Origin: an uncultured Ruminococcus sp. | GTDB lineage: Bacteria > Bacillota > Clostridia > Oscillospirales > Acutalibacteraceae | Direction of reading: 5' to 3' | Assembly: GCA_902762615.1 (NCBI GenBank) | Contig: CACWOX010000006.1 | Coordinates: 1 to 64,000, forward strand | DNA: 64,000 bases | Part shown: one piece after another, positions 60,003 through 64,000 of the stretch | Layout of the letters: each line of letters begins with the position of its first letter | Position numbering within the stretch: the stretch's first letter is position 1 | The notes under the pieces: generated by a model | The model's database searches: none | What the model was told of the DNA's origin: nothing | The model's input: only the letters and a program-made list of their open reading frames with translations | Translations under genes and position numbers: made by a program

Positions 60003-60953
60003 TCAATCCTCAAAAATATATTTCTTGAAATAATTCTCCGCGTTGCGTGAGAATATCTTTTTTACCAAATCCTCGCTGTAATTCAGCCTTAAAAAGTGCT
60101 CGTACAGCTCGCCCATAGATTCAATGCCGCTCATATCGGGCGGTATGTCGCAGCCGTCGAAATCGCTCCCCAGACAGAGGCAGTTTTCGCAGCCTAAGGA
60201 AAGCATGTATTCCGCGTGGCGCAGAATATCGGTCATATGCGCGTTTTCGTCCTCCCGCAGAAAGCCGACGTAGAAATTCAAGCCGATGACGCCGCCGCGG
60301 GAACTGATAATCGAGATCATATCGTCGGTGAGGTTGCGGGCGTTGCCGCACAGCTTGCGGGCGTTGGAATGGCTGGCGACAAAGGGAGCTTCGCTGATCT
60401 CGGCGACGTCGTAAAAGCCCGCGTCCGAGAGATGCGACACGTCCACCGCCATGTGCAGCCGGTTCATCTCGCGCACCGCATTCCTGCCGAAATCGGTGAG
60501 TCCTCTCCCCTTCTCCGCCCGAATGCCGTCGGCAAGCTCGTTGGAATCGTTCCATGTGAGGGTGATGAGCCGCACGCCGTCATTGTAAAGCGACTGCACC
60601 CGTTCGATTTTTCCGGCAAGAGCCGAGCCGCCTTCCACCGAAATAATCGCGCGGCATTTCGCGGCATTGTCGTGGAAGCCGTCTGAATCATTTGCAATGA
60701 CGAATTCCCGCGGAAATATCTTCGCCTGTCTGTGAAGATAATCGCGCACCCGTTCGTAATGCCTCTCGGCGGCTTCGCCCCGGTATTCGTCCGGCATGAA
60801 GATGGCAAACACCTGCCGCCAGTTGTTCAGATATCCGGCTCTTGCAAGCGAGATGTGACGCGCGCCCTTGTTGATATCCGCGCCGCCCAGCTTGGTGGCA
60901 CATTCAAAGGCGGTGTCACAGTGCAGGTCAAATAAATCCATTGTTTTGTTCAT
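60003..60953 (-). CDS. Membrane dipeptidase (peptidase M19)
   Basis: A 316-residue zinc dipeptidase. Ligands of the M19 barrel are visible: DLHCDTAFE (HxD), IISVEGGSAL (bridging Glu), MAVDVSHLSDAGFYDV (His), FVASHSNARKLCGNARNL (His) and LCLGSDFDGCD (Asp). No signal or lipidation site, so it is cytosolic. Family members cleave dipeptides, often with a C-terminal D-residue. The ATG at 60953 overlaps the rnhB stop by 1 bp (TGATG); a TTG 3 bp upstream is less likely. Middle gene of rnhB-M19-argJ. Confidence 0.9.
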   Translation of the reverse strand: MNKTMDLFDLHCDTAFECATKLGGADINKGARHISLARAGYLNNWRQVFAIFMPDEYRGEAAERHYERVRDYLHRQAKIFPREFVIANDSDGFHDNAAKCRAIISVEGGSALAGKIERVQSLYNDGVRLITLTWNDSNELADGIRAEKGRGLTDFGRNAVREMNRLHMAVDVSHLSDAGFYDVAEISEAPFVASHSNARKLCGNARNLTDDMISIISSRGGVIGLNFYVGFLREDENAHMTDILRHAEYMLSLGCENCLCLGSDFDGCDIPPDMSGIESMGELYEHFLRLNYSEDLVKKIFSRNAENYFKKYIFED

Positions 60954-61606
60954 CAACCTTTGTATTCGGGTATGCCCTCTATTTTTTTGAGAAAGCTCCT
61001 GCGATGCACAGGCGACGCGCCGTACTGTCTGAGCAGCTCTATGTGCAGCGCCGTGCCGTAGCCCTTATGCATGGCAAAGCAATACTGCGGGTACTGCCCG
61101 TCCACCTCCAGCATGAAGCGATCCCTGCTCACTTTTGCCAGAATGGACGCGCAGGCGATGCTCATGGAAAGCCCGTCGCCCTTGACGATGGTGCGGCAGG
61201 GTATGGAAATCTGCGGCGGCTGCCGGTTGCCGTCGATCAGGCAGATATCCGGCTTCCGCTTGAGTCCCGAAACTGCCTTGTACATGGCAAGATAGGTCGC
61301 CTGCAATATATTGATTTCGTCAATGGTTTTCTCGTCCACCGAAGCGATGCAATAATCCGCGGCTTCGGAGATGATCACGTCGAAAAGCGCCTCGCGCTTC
61401 TTTTCGCTGAGCTTCTTGGAATCGTTGGCACCCTCGATGATCTGCCCTTTATGCAGCACTACCGCTGCCGCGAAAACAGGTCCCGCAAGCGGTCCTCTGC
61501 CGGCTTCGTCCACGCCGCACACCACAAGGCTGCCGCCTTCCATCGCTTCGTTTTCATATTTGAGCCAGTCTATCGGCTCCTTTGGTTCTCTCAGTTTTTT
61601 TACCAA
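60953..61606 (-). CDS. rnhB: Ribonuclease HII
   Basis: A 217-residue RNase HII that nicks RNA in DNA:RNA hybrids, including single misinserted ribonucleotides. The catalytic acidic residues are in VCGVDEAGRGPLAGPVFAAAVVL (D-E), CLIDGNRQPP (D) and the SIACASILAKVSRDRFMLE block. It begins with TTG at 61606 with GGAG about 10 nt upstream. In this classic Firmicutes order rbgA should be directly upstream; here 551 bp of repeats are inserted in between. Confidence 0.94.
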   Translation of the reverse strand: MVKKLREPKEPIDWLKYENEAMEGGSLVVCGVDEAGRGPLAGPVFAAAVVLHKGQIIEGANDSKKLSEKKREALFDVIISEAADYCIASVDEKTIDEINILQATYLAMYKAVSGLKRKPDICLIDGNRQPPQISIPCRTIVKGDGLSMSIACASILAKVSRDRFMLEVDGQYPQYCFAMHKGYGTALHIELLRQYGASPVHRRSFLKKIEGIPEYKG

Positions 61607-61661
61607 AACTCAACACTCCGTTTGGTCTTTTGTGCATTCGCCTGTTCCCGTTGATATCTTT

Positions 61662-61987
61662 GGCGCATCGTGCCGCAGGTCGAGGTGCATTGCTCTTGTT
61701 TTGAATGCGTTTTATGAGTCCGCGCAAATCGCCTTCCGGCTCTTGCGCTGCTGCGTCGTGCGCTCGCTTCGCTCGCGCCTTGCCGCGTCGGTATTCGCCC
61801 GGGCGCGTTTGTTTATTTGGCGCGTCGTGCCGCAGGTCGAAGTGCATGGCTCTTGTTTTGAATGCATTTTATGAGTCCGCGCAAATCGCCTTCCGGCTCT
61901 TGCGCTGCTGCGTCATGCGCTCGCTTCGCTCGCGCCTTGCCGCGTCGGTATTCGCCCGGGCGTGTTTGTTTATTTGGCGCGTCGTGC
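61662..61987. repeat. 157-bp tandem duplication between rbgA and rnhB
   Basis: Two near-identical units of 157 bp (61662-61818 and 61819-61975) plus 12 bp of a third (61976-61987). Each contains GGCGCRTCGTGCCGCAGGTC, a CGCTCGCTTCGCTCGCG hairpin and CGGGCGYGTTTGTTTATTT. The units differ at only a few positions. Frames across it are open on both strands but do not keep phase from unit to unit (157 is not a multiple of 3), so I do not call genes. Confidence 0.9.
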
Positions 61988-62157
61988 TCGGTCGGCTTTA
62001 AAAAGCATCCCTCGTGGTGGCTCTGCCCCCACCACCCCGGCAAGGGCGCTGCTTTGGGAAAAAGACCCGGCAGGGAACCAGTCCCCTGCACCCCGCGCTC
62101 GCATTCGCTCGCTAATTGGCGCTGCGCGCTTGCTTTTTTCTTTTTTTTCTTATTTTT
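61976..62157 (+). repeat. GC-hairpin dispersed repeat, copy C
   Basis: Follows the 157-bp units directly. Contains CTCGGTCGGCTTTAAAAAGC and TCCCTCGTGG as in copy A, a CAAGGGCGCTGCTTTGG segment, CGCTCGCATTCGCTCGC, and ends GGCGCTGCGCGCTTGC with a T-rich tail abutting the rbgA stop codon. Confidence 0.75.
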
Positions 62158-63108
62158 TTATTCTTCCGGCAGTTCAAGGGTGATTCTGCCTAATTTGCCG
62201 CCGCGGTATTCGTCCATGATCATCACCGATACGCGCTCGTAATCTGTCTCGCCGCCCCGCATGATGATGCCCCGCTTCTTCGCAATCAGTTCCATGACCT
62301 CGATCGGCTGCATGCCCTCCACGCTCTCCAGCTTATACCGCTCACACAGCCGCTCCGGATAGTATCGGCTCATGTAACCCAACAAATCAAGACACAGCGT
62401 CTCGATATCCACTACCGCGTCCTTCACCGCGCCTGTAAAGGCAAGCTTGCGCCCGACCTCCGGATCGTCGAATTTCGGCCACAGCACCCCCGGCGTGTCC
62501 AGCAGCTCTATTCCGCCGCCGATCGTGAACCATTGGTTCCCACGCGTGACGCCCGGTCGGTCGGCTACCCTCGCCTTGCCGCCCTTCGCCATGCGGTTGA
62601 TGAAGGACGACTTACCCACATTCGGTATGCCTACCACCATCAGCCGAATGCTCCTGCCGCCCATGCCCTTTGCCTTCCACTGGGCAATCTTGTCGGACAG
62701 CAAGCTCCGCACCTCGTCCGCAAAGCGATTGAGTCCCTTACCCGTCTTGCAGTCGCAGGCGATTGCCTTTGCGCCGCGCCTCGCAAAATAGTCCATCCAG
62801 CGTGCAGTTGCCGCGCTGTCCGCAATATCTGCCTTGTTCAGCAGAACGATCCTCGGACGGTGCGAAGTGATCGCGTCAATCTCCGGGTTGCGGCTGCTCA
62901 TGGGAATGCGCGCGTCGATGATCTCCACCACGCCGTCCACCAGCTTGATACATTCCTCCATGCGGCGGCGTGTCTTGGTCATGTGACCGGGATACCAGTG
63001 GATATTCTGCGTGTTTTCAGAAAATTCCGCGTCCGAAACGCTTGGGGCAGAAGCTGTTTTCCGGGGTGTTTGATTGCCCCGTTTCCCCTGTGAGTCGAAT
63101 TCGCCCAT
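62158..63108 (-). CDS. rbgA: Ribosome biogenesis GTPase RbgA (YlqF)
   Basis: A 316-residue circularly permuted GTPase needed for late assembly of the 50S subunit. The permuted order is visible: G4 IVLLNKADIAD, G5-like ACDCKTG, then G1 VVGIPNVGKSSFINR, G2/TRGNQWF, G3 IELLDTPGVLWP. The HWYPGHMTKTRRRM block is at its usual place but preceded by about 35 extra residues (GEFDSQGKRGNQTPRKTASAP...), a longer N-terminus than normal. A C-terminal helical domain (RYYPERLCERYKL) follows. Its ATG overlaps the lepB stop by 1 bp. Confidence 0.94.
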   Translation of the reverse strand: MGEFDSQGKRGNQTPRKTASAPSVSDAEFSENTQNIHWYPGHMTKTRRRMEECIKLVDGVVEIIDARIPMSSRNPEIDAITSHRPRIVLLNKADIADSAATARWMDYFARRGAKAIACDCKTGKGLNRFADEVRSLLSDKIAQWKAKGMGGRSIRLMVVGIPNVGKSSFINRMAKGGKARVADRPGVTRGNQWFTIGGGIELLDTPGVLWPKFDDPEVGRKLAFTGAVKDAVVDIETLCLDLLGYMSRYYPERLCERYKLESVEGMQPIEVMELIAKKRGIIMRGGETDYERVSVMIMDEYRGGKLGRITLELPEE

Positions 63109-63677
63109 CAGTCCAGACCTCCGACTCTCTCAAAGGGGTAGATTCTGAATATCGCCTTGCCCATAATGTATTTTTCCTCCACCATGCCTAAACCGGGGTC
63201 GCGGCTGTCGAAGGAATCGTTGCGGTTGTCCCCCATGACGAAAACCTTTCCCTTGGGAATGGTCAGGGGATATTCATACGATTCGCCCGAGCGCTGGATA
63301 TCCTGATCTAAAATGTAGGGTTCGCTGATCTTTACGCCGTCAACCGTGACCTCGTCCTTCTCCGCGTCCACTGAAATGGTCTGCCCCTCTACCGCTATCA
63401 CTCGCTTGATGAGCGGCTCGTTGTCATGCGAATTGGGCTGCGTGATGACGACGATGTCGCCGTTTTGCGGTGTGTAAAAAAGGCTGTTGAGCACAATTCT
63501 GTCGCCTGAAGTCAGCGTGGGATTCATGGAAGGTCCCGATACGCTCACTACGCGGAAAAGAAATGTGAAAAGTATGACCACTATCGCAAGCGCAAAGGCG
63601 ACTGCCTCCAGCCATTCATAAATTTCCACCACAAATCTGCCGGGCTGATTTTCCTGATTGTTTGTTCTTTCGCTCAT
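63108..63677 (-). CDS. lepB: Signal peptidase I
   Basis: A 189-residue membrane peptidase removing signal peptides. One helix (about 23-44, EAVAFALAIVVILFTFLFRVV) then SVSGPSMNPTL with the nucleophile S50, PLIKRVIAVEG with the general base K91, and VFVMGDNRNDSFDSRDPG (box E). Single-helix topology is typical of Gram-positive SipS-like enzymes. GGAGG precedes the ATG at 63677. Gene order rplS-lepB-rbgA is the Firmicutes standard. A TATAAT (minus strand, about 63742-63737) upstream may start its own transcript after the rplS terminator. Confidence 0.95.
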   Translation of the reverse strand: MSERTNNQENQPGRFVVEIYEWLEAVAFALAIVVILFTFLFRVVSVSGPSMNPTLTSGDRIVLNSLFYTPQNGDIVVITQPNSHDNEPLIKRVIAVEGQTISVDAEKDEVTVDGVKISEPYILDQDIQRSGESYEYPLTIPKGKVFVMGDNRNDSFDSRDPGLGMVEEKYIMGKAIFRIYPFERVGGLD

Positions 63678-63794
63678 GTTGATCCTCCGTTGCTTTTTTA
63701 TTATTTGGATGAAAAATAAACATTTCTATTATTATAATACTTTTTCGGCTGTATGGGAAGATGATTTTGAAAAATATTTTATTTTTTTATAAAA

Positions 63795-63835
63795 AATAAA
63801 AGGGACACCGTCCAAAAACAAAACAGTATCCCTTT
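63795..63835 (-). terminator. Terminator after rplS
   Basis: On the minus strand AAAGGGA (63835-63829) pairs with TCCCTTT (63805-63799), followed by TATTTTTTA. Confidence 0.75.
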
Positions 63836-63878
63836 ATTTGAAGCCTTTTTGATGTAGGTAAGAAGTGTTTGTGTTAAA

Positions 63879-64000
63879 TTACTTCTTGATGAGCTCCTTG
63901 ACCTTGGCAGCCTTGCCGACGCGGTCACGCAGATAGTAGAGCTTGCTTCTTCTGATCTTACCGTGACGGACTACCTCGATGCGGTCAACTGCGGGAGCAT
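63879..64000 (-). CDS. rplS: 50S ribosomal protein L19, C-terminal end (partial)
   Basis: The window edge cuts this gene; only the last 40 codons are present. The reverse strand reads [20 protein letters not shown], then [19 protein letters not shown] and TAA at 63881-63879, which is the conserved L19 C-terminus (RRGKVRRAKLYYLR-type). L19 sits at the 30S-50S interface. It confirms the order rplS-lepB-rbgA-rnhB. Confidence 0.93.
   Translation of the reverse strand, partial: APAVDRIEVVRHGKIRRSKLYYLRDRVGKAAKVKELIKK

Noticed and set aside
61554-62242. Several overlapping open frames in the rbgA-rnhB gap (HDAPNKQTRPGEYRR-type peptides)
   Set aside because: They come from the 157-bp tandem units and hairpin repeat on both strands, keep no phase from one unit to the next, and have no start signals. 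I also looked for YraN, often near rnhB, and found none of its motifs.

Overview
The window looks like a chromosomal segment of an anaerobic Gram-positive Clostridia, most likely an Oscillospirales/Ruminococcaceae-type gut bacterium. The basis is Firmicutes gene order (hrcA-grpE-dnaK-dnaJ behind a CIRCE operator; rplS-lepB-rbgA-rnhB; recA-recX; DUF1385-prmC), an oxygen-sensitive ribonucleotide reductase activase (NrdG), a minimal two-gene SufBC/SmsCB-type Fe-S system, many lipoproteins, TTG starts with strong Shine-Dalgarno sites, and moderately GC-rich coding DNA separated by AT-rich spacers. I see no rRNA, tRNA, CRISPR array, prophage or complete insertion sequence. The species assignment is an inference.

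Layout. 0-3.3 kb: small zinc-ribbon protein, YigZ, three small lipoproteins (two are tandem paralogues) and an Amidase_6 protein. 3.5-9.7 kb: a five-gene co-directional locus with a membrane CotH kinase-like protein, a Cthe_2159-type carbohydrate-binding lipoprotein, a VTC-type polyphosphate polymerase domain protein, a DUF4956 membrane protein and a secreted SH3b-polysaccharide deacetylase. 10-16 kb: a lipoprotein, an Ldh_2 oxidoreductase and a YhaO/YhaN (SbcD/SbcC-like) pair. 16-20 kb: a leftward operon (GDSL hydrolase, DUF4358, MBOAT, DHHW) that resembles an envelope O-acetylation machine. 20-25 kb: hypothetical protein behind a 9-bp repeat array, L,D-transpeptidase, membrane protein, nrdG, a PD-(D/E)XK transposase-like protein and a helical protein. 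25-30 kb: the CIRCE-controlled heat-shock operon. 30-37 kb: TldD/TldE, an ABC transporter, and a membrane metallophosphoesterase frame split by one in-frame TGA.

37-46.7 kb: sulfur metabolism (metY behind a long structured leader, cysK behind a palindromic operator, metK behind a SAM-I riboswitch), interleaved with a TMEM43-like protein, tcdA, a catalytically degenerate class A beta-lactamase-fold protein and an S66 carboxypeptidase. 47-48.7 kb: smsCB. 48.9-58.5 kb: NCS2 purine permease, a VCBS-repeat lipoprotein with a two-component system, DUF1385, prmC, recA, recX and a small hypothetical. 58.7-64 kb, all leftward: argJ, M19 dipeptidase, rnhB, rbgA, lepB and the end of rplS.

The most unusual non-coding signal is a set of dispersed intergenic repeats. 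Heptanucleotide (7-bp) tandem arrays occur in at least six intergenic regions, usually beside small GC-rich hairpins. One pair forms the long inverted ends of a MITE-like element after tcdA. There is also a family of about 160-260-bp GC-hairpin elements (three copies) and a 157-bp tandem duplication between rbgA and rnhB. These repeats, the metY leader, the TGA-split frame and the CotH/VTC locus are the parts I would look at first.
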